Of a DNA stretch of 64,000 nt, positions 25,601 through 32,368 are shown piece after piece. The DNA comes from Mactra quadrangularis (taxonomy: Eukaryota > Mollusca > Bivalvia > Venerida > Mactridae). The notes under the pieces are model-generated. The model saw only the letters and a program-made list of their open reading frames with translations. It had not been told where the DNA came from and made no database searches. The stretch is from the NCBI GenBank assembly GCA_025267735.1, contig CM046299.1:15460232-15524231 (forward strand). The letters run 5' to 3'. Position 1 is the first letter of the stretch; each line of letters opens with the position of its first letter. The position numbers were made by a program, and so were the translations under genes.

Positions 25601-27016
25601 CAAATAAAAGATAATCATTTTGCGGATCAAACACATATTCAGAAAGCTGAGGACTTTATTAATTTTAAAGAAGTATACTTGAATGAGATTAAACCTTGCC
25701 TTGAAAATGTTAATTTGTTCTTCAATAATCCAGAATACCGTTTTGATAATGAAGCGTTTGTCGATCGACATTACGGAAGAATGTTGTTGGAGATAAATGG
25801 TTTGAAAAATAGATGTAAGAAGATTGAAAAGGAGTTGAACTTACTGTGGAACAGACCTGTTTGGAACGAAATGATGGCATTTCAGATTATTTCTAACATA
25901 CCAAAAGATGAAACTTATAATGAAATCCAATCATTCGTCATTGAATGCCTTACAAAGGTGAGATTTTCATTCCTTTAAACATATTTTACTAATTCTGTGA
26001 CAGGTTATTACAATGTAATCATACTTGACTTAGTAGTATTTCTTTTGCTAACAGTTATATTGGGGCGATAAAAGAAAAATTGTCAGAAACAATTGGCGTT
26101 AAGTATAATTTAAATGTCATAAATATATTTTAAATTATGCCATAGGAGCACTATTGAAATTGTCCGAGCGGGCAACACTAATACATGAAATGATTGGACA
26201 ATCGTATGCAACTCTAAGACATAGAACTTTTATATTTGACATGTTAACTGATGTTAAACCTTCTATAATGTATATGTTAAAATTAACCTGGACCCAAACT
26301 TCAGTTTGTTAACATTGTGATCAGAACATTAAGGCTGTGTAAATTTTAGTAATAGTTTACAAATCTTGTCTTGGTATAATCAAATTTATATGACTTAATC
26401 AATATTTTTCAAATTACTGAAGATTTTGACTAAATATTTCAATTTGTTCATGTATTGGATATACAAATTTATGTTTAAAGTTTCAAGCAGATCTGAGAGA
26501 ATATCTGGTAAAATCTAAATTTATGATGAAATGAGACGGAATGATCCCATTTTGTGACTTTCAAGGCTACCTCTACATATTAAATTTTTTTGTTCAAACT
26601 TTCCATTAGGTGTTTTCTCCTGAAATGGAACAAATTAAAGAGATAAGACTTCAAAATATCTCGATTTTTTCAAAAATCCACATTTTAAGCTCCATCCCTT
26701 TGCCACATTAACGTGCTTAAACTATCATGTACCTAAGGAAGACATCTGTACATTTTGTGGTCAAAGTGATGATCAGATTTGTGGAAAAAAAAATTTCGCA
26801 ACCTTATTATACATTGCTCTTAAGTTAAATTAGGAGAGCTTATTTTTTCAGGTTAAAGAAAAGCAATTAGCCAATTCTTCCCATGCTGCTGCTTCGAATG
26901 ATTTTGACGAAAACTATGATGATGACAAATTCGATGATAATACTATAGAACAAGTAGTGGAGGATAGTATTCCTAGATTCAAACATCAATTCAAAACTCG
27001 TGTGTTAAGAAAATGA
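140..27016 (+). CDS. TRANK1: TRANK1-like ankyrin/TPR superfamily 1 helicase protein (5' partial, 30 exons)
   Basis: Exons read from GT-AG sites and frame: 140-263, 871-994, 1530-1669, 2198-2500, 3082-3222, 3586-3708, 4727-4882, 5211-6784, 7272-7476, 7845-8019, 8353-8527, 8917-9127, 10472-10612, 11037-11317, 11845-11952, 12374-12529, 13144-13266, 13628-13952, 14180-14307, 14672-14918, 16422-16549, 17044-17146, 17702-17923, 18246-18412, 18648-18806, 19208-19372, 19937-20022, 22409-22551, 22884-25957, 26852-27016. They total 9,372 nt, exactly divisible by three, with one stop at the end; this supports the chain. The order ankyrin repeats, UvrD-like helicase, TPR-like helices matches vertebrate TRANK1 (about 2,900 residues, recalled). 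The start codon lies upstream of the window. The molecular function of TRANK1 proteins is poorly known; ATP-dependent nucleic-acid translocation is inferred from intact motifs. Residue numbers elsewhere count from position 140. Confidence 0.86.
2198..4882 (+). CDS. TRANK1: TRANK1-like exons 4-7: lysine-rich linker, helical segment and second ankyrin block
   Basis: Exons 2198-2500, 3082-3222, 3586-3708 and 4727-4882 encode residues 130-370. Exon 4 starts with a basic low-complexity stretch (SKSKPKKTQKSQTTKSKQP), then helical sequence with a CEECLEL motif. Exon 5 (KVGGEVYLMIVDKLASSNKW) and exon 6 are helical. Exon 7 is a clear ankyrin pair: AIKCAVTEEHYKVLIELVQN followed by GADTSKLSMYDGDTPIHAAL, with the G-x-T-P-I-H-A-A signature. 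All four exons end in phase 1, as is usual for modular repeat exons. Confidence 0.82.
2647..2697 (+). mobile_element. 5'-truncated SINE tail with a perfect 14-bp target duplication
   Basis: Only 51 bp of element remain, ending GCCGTAAAACCCAAACAAAC, which is the 3' end type seen in the fuller SINEs of this window. It is bracketed by ATAATTCATTTGAT at 2633-2646 and 2698-2711, identical over 14 bp. This is what a LINE-primed insertion with early loss of the 5' end leaves. It lies in intron 4 of the TRANK1-like gene. Confidence 0.75.
3823..4022 (+). mobile_element. SINE body fragment lacking the tRNA-like head
   Basis: The segment matches the body and tail of the SINEs at 4349 and 9880: the shared CCAATGATTTTTAATTATG-like start, CAGTTGTCAGTCA, the AGGAGGAGTGA block, GGTTGACTGAC, and a tail GGCGTTAAACCCAACAAACA. 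The tRNA-derived promoter part is missing, and no target duplication is evident. It lies about 330 bp upstream of a complete copy, in the same intron and orientation. Confidence 0.75.
4349..4650 (+). mobile_element. tRNA-derived SINE, full length, family 1
   Basis: The head (about 4353-4428) resembles a tRNA with A-box-like TAGCTCAGTTGGTAGCACG at 4362-4380 and B-box GGGTTCGATTCCC at 4405-4417. The body contains CAGTTGTCAGTCACTGACGA, and the tail is GGCGTTAAACCCAACTAACA followed by an AACA-rich end. AAAATTCCC at 4340-4348 and 4651-4659 is the target-site duplication. It is inserted in sense orientation in intron 6 of the TRANK1-like gene. The internal boxes could drive RNA polymerase III. Confidence 0.88.
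5211..6784 (+). CDS. TRANK1: TRANK1-like exon 8: ankyrin end and long acidic disordered region
   Basis: This 1,574-nt exon encodes residues 371-895. It opens with NYLLDVLLEKYYEDPEANQH and CGDCIFHRIAKCKFNSQVLK, a last ankyrin-like helix pair, to about residue 465. The rest is hydrophilic and acidic, poor in hydrophobic residues and rich in D, E, N, K and T, ending in NNEDVDEGDDEEDDDDFDID just before a phase-0 donor (CAG/GTAAAA). It carries four in-frame 7-residue repeats at 5765-5848. A disordered linker between the ankyrin and helicase parts is the natural reading. The same open frame runs 66 nt past the donor to a stop at 6848-6850, so intron retention would end the protein here. Confidence 0.85.
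7272..8527 (+). CDS. TRANK1: TRANK1-like exons 9-11: conserved region before the helicase core
   Basis: Exons 7272-7476, 7845-8019 and 8353-8527 encode residues 896-1080. Exon 9 contains VECTAEVWKTL and GDWHPHLCKKLKGV, a block I recall as conserved in TRANK1-type proteins just before the ATPase. Exon 10 (GRRIIWELAIAFSPRLSES and IIRVWEIVLDHDKI) resembles a small alpha/beta domain. Exon 11 is basic then acidic (RGECCIIQKSLRGMKVDNDQ). Phases chain 0, 1, 2, 0 across the four boundaries without a stop. Confidence 0.84.
8917..10612 (+). CDS. TRANK1: TRANK1-like exons 12-13: helicase motif I (Walker A), split by an intron
   Basis: Exon 12 (8917-9127) ends ILLLGRSGTG and exon 13 (10472-10612) continues KTTCCLYRLWRKFHAYWTTA. 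Joined, they give GRSGTGKTT at residues 1146-1154, a full P-loop with catalytic Lys1152. The intron interrupts the codon of the last glycine. Reading through the donor would give GRSGTGNSLL and lose the lysine, so splicing is needed for an active ATPase. The upstream stretch FPFRVTDLEHAIINLKSNAP matches the expected strand before motif I in UvrD-like helicases. The intron between them holds a bivalve-type repeat and a SINE. Confidence 0.88.
9316..9692 (+). mobile_element. Bivalve-type interspersed repeat, short copy
   Basis: It starts TTAGCTCGTTTTACGAAG, contains CCCTAGCGTCGGCGTCCGCG, and has two diverged internal units with a CATCTCATGTGACAAGGTTC core. It ends TTAGTCGAGCAAGCCGTCTC followed by CTGACAGCTCTTGTTT. 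The same start, units and end recur at 36583-37255. No transposase is seen, so it looks non-autonomous. Confidence 0.65.
9880..10183 (+). mobile_element. tRNA-derived SINE, family 1, in the Walker A intron
   Basis: Nearly the same 5' head as the copy at 4349 (GCTAGCTCAGTTGGTAGCAC at 9893-9912), with a mutated B box (AAATTCGATTTCC). The body and the GGCGTTAAACCCAACAAAAA tail are shared. TATAAAACAGGT at 9868-9879 and 10184-10195 is a perfect 12-bp target-site duplication. It sits in the intron that splits the helicase P-loop. The open frame at 9827-10072 belongs to this SINE and is not a gene. Confidence 0.88.
11037..13266 (+). CDS. TRANK1: TRANK1-like exons 14-17: helicase motif Ia region with acidic inserts
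   Basis: Exons 11037-11317, 11845-11952, 12374-12529 and 13144-13266 encode residues 1198-1420. Exon 14 has an acidic run (KEDNDDDDGDDDTKDE) and then HLHQIFITKNAVLSNEVQKN, the motif Ia strand-helix. Exon 15 reads DYSFPLFLTSRQLLLMLDAS. Exon 16 has a second aspartate-rich loop (DDDSDIDENEQNDDDDDDN). Exon 17 gives YIVFVEEIWPKIQKK. The acidic runs probably form loops projecting from the helicase 1B region. Confidence 0.85.
13628..14307 (+). CDS. TRANK1: TRANK1-like exons 18-19: helicase motifs II (Walker B) and III
   Basis: Exon 18 (13628-13952) encodes residues 1421-1528 with HQIFVDETQDFTQAELCLLI. DETQD at residues 1502-1506 is the Walker B motif with the Asp-Glu pair that binds magnesium and activates water. 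Exon 19 (14180-14307) opens with GDTAQSIMRGISFRFSDL at residue 1529, matching motif III (GDxxQ-I), which couples ATP hydrolysis to DNA or RNA contact. Both motifs are complete, so the domain looks catalytically competent rather than a degenerate pseudo-helicase. Confidence 0.9.
14672..16549 (+). CDS. TRANK1: TRANK1-like exons 20-21: helicase motifs IV and V
   Basis: Exon 20 (14672-14918) starts VYQLTHNYRSHAGILSLATS; HNYRSH at residues 1577-1582 contains the conserved arginine of motif IV. Its last residues GAHQAIL continue in exon 21 (16422-16549) as VVNDAARDNIPEELRLGLVL, then TIYEAKGLEFDDVLLYNFF, the motif V block EAKGLEFDDV at residues 1677-1686. The 1,503-nt intron between them is largely filled by a Harbinger-type transposon remnant inserted in sense orientation. 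Confidence 0.9.
14955..16018 (+). mobile_element. PIF/Harbinger-type DNA transposon remnant in an intron
   Basis: Terminal inverted repeats pair GACCCCAGTCACACTGGAGC at the left with the reverse complement of the right end (GCCCCAGTCACATTAGAGCT). TTA at 14952-14954 and 16019-16021 is the 3-bp target duplication typical of PIF/Harbinger. The subterminal parts are full of short GATCGTACGAC-like motifs in both orientations. An inside open frame (ATG at 15200) encodes an arginine-rich start followed by HWVRPWIAR, then loses similarity. A last 16-bp piece of the right end is repeated up to 16034. Confidence 0.8.
15200..15352 (+). pseudogene. Harbinger-like transposase N-terminal relic
   Basis: The frame from ATG 15200 reads MADAPRRLQM, a glutamine-rich helix, then RRRRRQQRRQRHWVRPWIAR, ending about 15352. 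An Arg-rich stretch followed by W-V-R-P-W is what I recall at the start of HARBI1-like nucleases of invertebrates. After this the frame turns to unrelated sequence and stops at 15494-15496. No DDE nuclease domain remains, so the element could not move by itself. Confidence 0.6.
17044..17923 (+). CDS. TRANK1: TRANK1-like exons 22-23: helicase motif VI
   Basis: Exon 22 (17044-17146) is a helical segment, ASKEWRVVTSYLEQLADKQK. Exon 23 (17702-17923) contains NSELKHLYTALTRARVNVWM, in which YTALTRAR at residues 1760-1767 is motif VI of UvrD/Rep helicases, with arginines that reach the ATP gamma-phosphate. It closes the helicase core, which spans about residues 1130-1775. The remainder, DEDPEKKAPMFEYFKARKLV, leads into the helical C-terminal part. 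Confidence 0.9.
18246..22551 (+). CDS. TRANK1: TRANK1-like exons 24-28: TPR-like helical repeats
   Basis: Exons 18246-18412, 18648-18806, 19208-19372, 19937-20022 and 22409-22551 encode residues 1805-2044. Helix pairs of about 34 residues recur: DWIKRGEDFMKHSLYTVAAK, MCAAELYLQCNKPAKAALCL, RASDIYKRMKRPVASSKCYE, QLGNYKKAVDVLYDSENYDM and RAAQLYHRLKNKERMLAAVD. The spacing of small and aromatic residues (A-x-x-Y, K-A-A) is TPR or clathrin-repeat like. These repeats normally bind proteins. The 2.4-kb intron between exons 27 and 28 is the longest in the gene. Confidence 0.83.
20023..22408. other. Longest intron of the TRANK1-like gene, no recognised element
   Basis: This 2.4-kb intron is AT-rich, with long A and T runs. 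I see no tRNA-like boxes, terminal inverted repeats or convincing coding frame. The small open frame at 21914-22099 shows no family features. Confidence 0.5.
22884..25957 (+). CDS. TRANK1: TRANK1-like exon 29: 3.1-kb C-terminal exon with an IQ motif
   Basis: One exon of 3,074 nt encodes residues 2045-3069. The first part continues the helical repeats (DWEPVTRLYLAHGYNDKAIA). The middle is a long alpha-helical region of unknown fold. Near the end an acidic coiled stretch (DKEEKEQGLREKQAQLEED) precedes AAIIIQRLYRKYINKK at about residues 2838-2853, an IQ motif (I-Q-x-x-x-R/K), the usual calmodulin-binding helix. A later CGLCNFSF sequence is a lone Cys pair, not a full zinc finger. The acceptor at 22883 is preceded by a pyrimidine-rich tract (ATTGTTTTAG); frame upstream of it is intronic. 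Confidence 0.86.
26852..27016 (+). CDS. TRANK1: TRANK1-like exon 30: acidic C-terminal tail and stop
   Basis: The acceptor TTTTTTCAG at 26843-26851 opens a 54-residue tail in phase 0. It contains an acidic stretch, DFDENYDDDKFDDNT, and ends with basic KHQFKTRVLRK before TGA at 27014-27016. No family domain is seen in it. The intron before it (25958-26851) shows no recognisable element. Confidence 0.8.
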   Translation, partial: VKEKQLANSSHAAASNDFDENYDDDKFDDNTIEQVVEDSIPRFKHQFKTRVLRK

Positions 27017-27709
27017 ACTATCATTAATAAGGTTTAAAATTGTACAGAGTTTTTGACCTTTTAAATTTTACAGTTGATTATTCAGTTTTTCCCATTATTT
27101 TATGGAGAAAAATCAAATTGAATGGATATATTTTTGGTGATCTTTGAAACACTGATGTGTGATGTTTTTTGTATAAAATTGGTTAAACTTTTGATAACGA
27201 TTGGAGATTACTAAATTATCAAAATTACTATATAGTTTCATTTTAAGTTGTAGCTGAAGTTTTTCTTTTGATATTGCATTTAATTTGATACTAGCTTTTT
27301 GATAATTTAATGGCGATGTGTAAGTACTAGTTTTCGTACGGACCGTGTCTGTCATTTGTTTACTTCAGTTTTGTTCACAATAATAGTGCGCATATTTGTA
27401 ACTTCGGCTTACTTAAAAAATTTATAACGTTAAACTTGACTGAACTATTTGTAATCTTCCTTTAAACATTCAAATCTCAGTTTAGACATTTCCTTTACTT
27501 AATGATGCTTGCAATTAAACAAAGCCTCATTAATTTTATTTTTTAAGAATCAGCAAAAACGCTTGCCTTGAAATATTGCCAGGTAAATAGATGATGGATT
27601 GTTTAATACTTTTATATGAGTGTCTTAAAAGCACTTATTTTTTGTAAAGTTTATGTTTAAAAATATCATATGGTGATCCGTATTACATTCCAAATATTAT
27701 AATCATACC

Positions 27710-27719
27710 AATAAATAAA
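27710..27719 (+). terminator. Candidate polyadenylation signal of the TRANK1-like gene
   Basis: Two overlapping AATAAA hexamers lie about 700 bp after the stop codon and only about 70 bp before a mariner-like terminal inverted repeat. A weaker ATTAAA occurs near 27514. The cleavage site cannot be fixed without transcripts. Confidence 0.4.
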
Positions 27720-28568
27720 CGTTTTATATACATTCAATTAATGTCCATTTTGCAAAGTCCTGTCTCGTATACATCATTCAGTAGTATACGAGAGGTGTTC
27801 AATTTATATTTGAACAGTTCTAAACTCTGATTCTGAAGCCTATGACCGGATTGTTTCCTCTAAAAATTGCTTGTTATATGAGCCAGGCTCTGTGAAAACC
27901 GGGCTTAATGACATCGATTATGACGTCGCGAAACGACGTCATAAAGTTCACACATATTTACGCAACGTAAAAACCGAAAGTTGTTTGACGCTGTGTGGTA
28001 ATTGCATTGTTTATACTACGACTAGGCTCTCTTTCATTAATTAAAGTGAATCAGATTGCTGAGTAAATAAGCTATATTTTTTCAGAGAATTACAGGCATT
28101 ATTTCGGCATCATAGGTTTAAAAAGTAGACGGATAATAGCTTCTTCACGCGTTGCCATCAAATTGTTTACTGGTTACTACGAGTACACGTTCACACCTGT
28201 GAATACAGTACATGCTATAATCTTATATGCGGACTCGTACAATTCATTTTGAATTTGATTCAGTCCATTTACAAAAGTAAGTTTAATTGGAAAATTGGTC
28301 ACACAAAATTAGAAAAATGTCCTCCCCTTTTCTGAACTGAAATGTCCTTGAGATTTTTAAACATTAAATTTCCAGCCTATATTGAGTTGGATCTTTTATA
28401 AAATCACTTAAGCAAAGACAAAAATGTATACACCGTGACATGACTTTGCTTGATAATCATAATTAAAATATGTTTTTTTTTGTAATTAGATTAATGTTGC
28501 GTGTGTCAGGTCTGATCCTGTTAGATATTTGTTATTTTTTCATTATTAGACTAAAAAAGCTAGACTTA

Positions 28569-28853
28569 AAGCTACAGTCCCATTAATATGAAAATAGCCG
28601 TGAGGGCACCGTACGGGCACCGTGCGATCACGCTCCGCAAGGACCCGTACGAACTCTTGCGTACCCGCACGGACTGTTACGTTTTTATAACTTTAAACTT
28701 GCATATCTTCAAGCCATGGCTCTGTACGGATGTGTTGTTTAGTGCCATGTGTGTATCGTCACCTAATTAAATACGCAAGGTTTCCCACGATCTATATATG
28801 ACTGTCTGCACGTACGGGTCCGCAACAAGCCACGATTTTATGGGACTGAGGCA
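28569..28853. mobile_element. 285-bp Harbinger-like MITE, third nesting level
   Basis: The ends share CAGTCCCAT in inverted orientation (28575-28583 and 28838-28846), with TTA at 28566-28568 and 28854-28856 as the apparent target duplication. The inside is rich in CGTACGGGCACCGTGCG-like motifs in both orientations, much like the subterminal repeats of the element at 14955. No coding capacity. Confidence 0.65.
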
Positions 28854-30330
28854 TTACATCATTCATAAAATATCATAATTTTAGCAAATTATACCACTTT
28901 CTAATTACCACATGTATCTGTTCGATCTTAGAAATCTATTACAAAAACCGAGCAAGATAACACTTGTGACTCAATATAAACCGTTTGCAAAAAAAGACTG
29001 CCTGTATGTTTTCCAAAGGCGTTACATCTTAATATGTTTAAAAGAGTATTAGAAACAAAATGTTACCATCTACCTATATGGTGGTCAATAAACACTAAAT
29101 TGGTATAAACAAAGACGTGTTTCTTTCTTAATTACCATTATAACCAACCACGAGTTCGTTAGTGCGCATCATTTTCGTCATACAAAACTGTAAATATGTT
29201 CAATGTCTTTAAGAGTAATTACTAACAGTTTATTGAAAAAAAATGGTATAAATATCTGGTGTTATGTGAGAGTACATTTTGTACTTATAATGTTTTATCT
29301 TACTTCGTGTTAAACCTGATCTATACATGAGTAGGCATAGGCCTTAAAAGTTAATGGCATTTTGTGTCTGATGTTTACTGTTTATCACATTAGCGTGTAT
29401 CAAAGCGTTAGCATGTAATCTGATGTTTTTTTGTCATGGAACATGCAAATTACACACTTGTCATCGTTGGACCTTTGTAATTACGTCAAAATTTAATGTA
29501 AGTTGAAATAACAGCTTATGTGATTTAGAGCTGCATTTCCATATCTATGTTCTGTTTAAGTTCATAACTACAAGTATTAGCATTTCCAAAAATGCTCGAA
29601 ATCGACGTTAAGCCATGTATCACATCTTCTTCTTTGAGTTAATGGATTTAAGTAATTCGCGTCAACGCTTTAAGCCGTGCCAAGTCTATTTAGAGAATAT
29701 CAGGATTTGCGTGACCCGTTAACGATATGTAAAACATTTTTATTCATTGTACGGAACCTTCTGGGCTGATAAAGATACATCGAATGAACAGGGGTTGTCA
29801 AGGACTTGCTCCGACAACGCACGTAAAATAGCATTACTATGGTAGACTCTTGAATTTTCCTGTCTACTTGGCACATAGGAAATACATTCAATTTCTAAGT
29901 GCAAACCGAAATATTCAGGCGAACGATTACCGATATGAATCAGTAGGGCGTTCGCAATGGTGAACGTTAAGCTTACAGCAAAAATAATGAGGGCGTGACT
30001 TACACCTGCATCAGTGGATACTGGTTACGCCTCTCGGCTGATTGGATATAGATAATCTTCTCTCGTATAAATAGATTCGCCCGTTAGTAGGGAAGATAAG
30101 TTTTCATTTCTTCGACAAAAAGTAGCTTTAAAAAGAAAACAGACATGTTACAGCTAGTTTTGCATTTTCTGTGTCTTAAATTGCAACTCACTTGAGACTG
30201 GTAGTCACTCTTACTTTGATTATTGCATTATCTGGTAATACACACAGGTAACCCGACAAAACATGGCGTCCAGACGAGTCGATTCACGCACCTATAATCT
30301 GACAATTTCTCAAATCTTGATAATTGTATA

Positions 30331-30356
30331 TATCGACGTTTCTGGAAACGTCGATA
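30331..30356. repeat. Perfect 12-bp hairpin
   Basis: TATCGACGTTTC and GAAACGTCGATA are exact reverse complements separated by two bases (TG). It lies inside the 3.3-kb transposon. It could be a protein-binding palindrome or a structured RNA stem. Confidence 0.8.
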
Positions 30357-32368
30357 ATATCTGGTCGAGCATTTCTTGGGCCAATTGAACTATCAAAGGA
30401 TCACCGACTATATCATATCTAAACTTAAATATTCTTCATTTCTTTGATAATATTGGCTTCCGAAAGTATTGTAACGTCGGCGTTTTGTGATCTTTCAAAG
30501 AAAAGGTTAGCAAGTCCGTATTACGTAATTTTCTCATTTTATGTTGTACTAAATATTTTAACCATCTTTCACTTTGATTCTGGACTTAATTTGTGTTAAT
30601 GTTACTACATGATTACACTTCGCGTGTAAACTACGACTATGCTGACATAAAAATATGTTCAGAGAATATTGTATTGATCGTTGACTTCGTTGTCATTAAA
30701 CGCAGTTCACATATTCAATATAAGTTTAACAGTATTAAAATCATAATTTTATTGGTTTTTTAATATTTACAGACGTATACATTGCGTAGGGTCTTTTTTG
30801 ACGATTAAAATTGCTTTTATACAAATTGGTTCATACGCATGTGTAACAAAATAAAAAAATATCAAATTTATTTAGCTTTACTCTTTATTATTAGCATATC
30901 ATGACGTTGACATATGCAACTCTTCTCGTGGTTAACAACGCGTCAGACGTCATTTTGGATATTTCGCAACGTCGTTGTTGCAAGAAACATAATTTTACGC
31001 GTGACATTCACTTAGCTGTAAAATCGTTAATACGGCTCAGATTTTGAAAAGGTTTTCAGTTTCATGCATCGGAGATGTTGTACTTTCCGAAAATGTAATA
31101 AAGTAAAAATCAAAAATTTTGTCATAAAGCCCGGTTTTCACAGAGCCTGGCCCATATGTATTGTGATGTAAATAATCATGTTCTATGAAACAAAATTATT
31201 TAAACTTATTTTATCAAACATGTTTATAGCATGTTAGTTGACCACCCCAAAACATCATTTTTTTTAGTTTTAACGCATTTTTTTGGCTCTTAGATATGAC
31301 CTGTTGGATGTGTTATCAATGTTATAATTACCTTTTTGTATCCCAATAGTATGTGTAATTTGATAAAACAAAATTACGTCTTTTAACAAAAAAATATGCA
31401 TTTTGTCATTTTAGACTTTAGTCCGAAATCAGTGTTTGAGAGCATATATCATCCATTCTTTTATTATACATAATAGATTTTGAAATTATTTAATTAAACA
31501 TATCCTTATTAAAACTTTAATGTCCAAAGTGTGAAAAGTGAAAGGAATACAATAATCAATGATGTTTTAAGGGGTCAAAAAGTGATCCTTTATAGGGTAA
31601 TTCAAAGACAAGTAAGAGAAAGTCGTCACGTTTTGGTCAAATTTAGTAACGTATAAAACACTATATTTTTACTTTTTATCATTGAAGTTGCTAAATAATG
31701 TAGTCATGCACAAATGTCATAGACATGATTTGTTTTATAGTTGTAGTTACTTTGACATGACCATGTTTAGAAGTATTTACTTTAGCTTTCATTGCTTGAT
31801 ATGACGTCACATAACATAAATATAAAAGCCTCATTCAAAGCCTGTGTAGAGGTTTTTAAGTAGAACTTTGGGAATGCGTGTCTTTATCACATAAACTAAA
31901 CATATACATATATCAAATGAATTAGTAGTTGCAGAAACATTCATAAATAATGTTATTTATCACGTACTTAATCCAGCTCAACGTTCATTTAGATAATGTT
32001 ATTGTCAAACAAATAAAATGCAATTTCACGCACATTTCGAACAGCAAAGAACACGAAAACGTATAAATATACATGAACAAGTTGTAAAAGAAAAGATTTT
32101 GCAAAATCTTATGGGATAAACATCAATAACAACTTCTAAAGTAACCGTTTACTTTAGATTTTCCTATGTTCAAAACGCTAAAACTACGGTCCTTTCAATA
32201 ATGTTTAATAACAGCCTTATGTTGTTTCAAATTTTTAATTGTAATATGCCAGTCGATTATGGACAATCCACTTATAACATATTCAAGTAAAATGTGGATA
32301 TTTATTGTTAGAAATTGATTTTTATCCCATCAAAAAAGTGTTCAAATATAAGTTGAACACCTCTCGTA

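Larger units (their letters stand above)
27879..31154. mobile_element. 3.3-kb DNA transposon inserted in the mariner-like element
   Basis: A perfect 25-bp inverted repeat joins 27882-27906 (starting GCCAGGCTCTGTGAAAACCG) and 31127-31151. The similarity continues a few bases outward and inward (TATG before, ATGAC after). TA at 27877-27878 and 31155-31156 fits a 2-bp target duplication. The inside has no transposase frame, but has CpG-rich palindromes (27920-27942 and 30331-30356) and a promoter-like stretch near 30040-30100. Confidence 0.75.
27789..32366. mobile_element. Mariner-like element carrying nested insertions
   Basis: The left end TACGAGAGGTGTTCAATTTA (27787 on) is matched at the right end (32339-32368) in inverted form with 29 of 30 positions identical. 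TA at both edges is the usual Tc1/mariner target duplication, and ends starting CGAGAGGTGTTCAA resemble mariner families. Removing the inner element at 27879-31154 leaves about 1.3 kb, the normal size of a mariner. No transposase frame is visible in that remainder. Confidence 0.72.
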
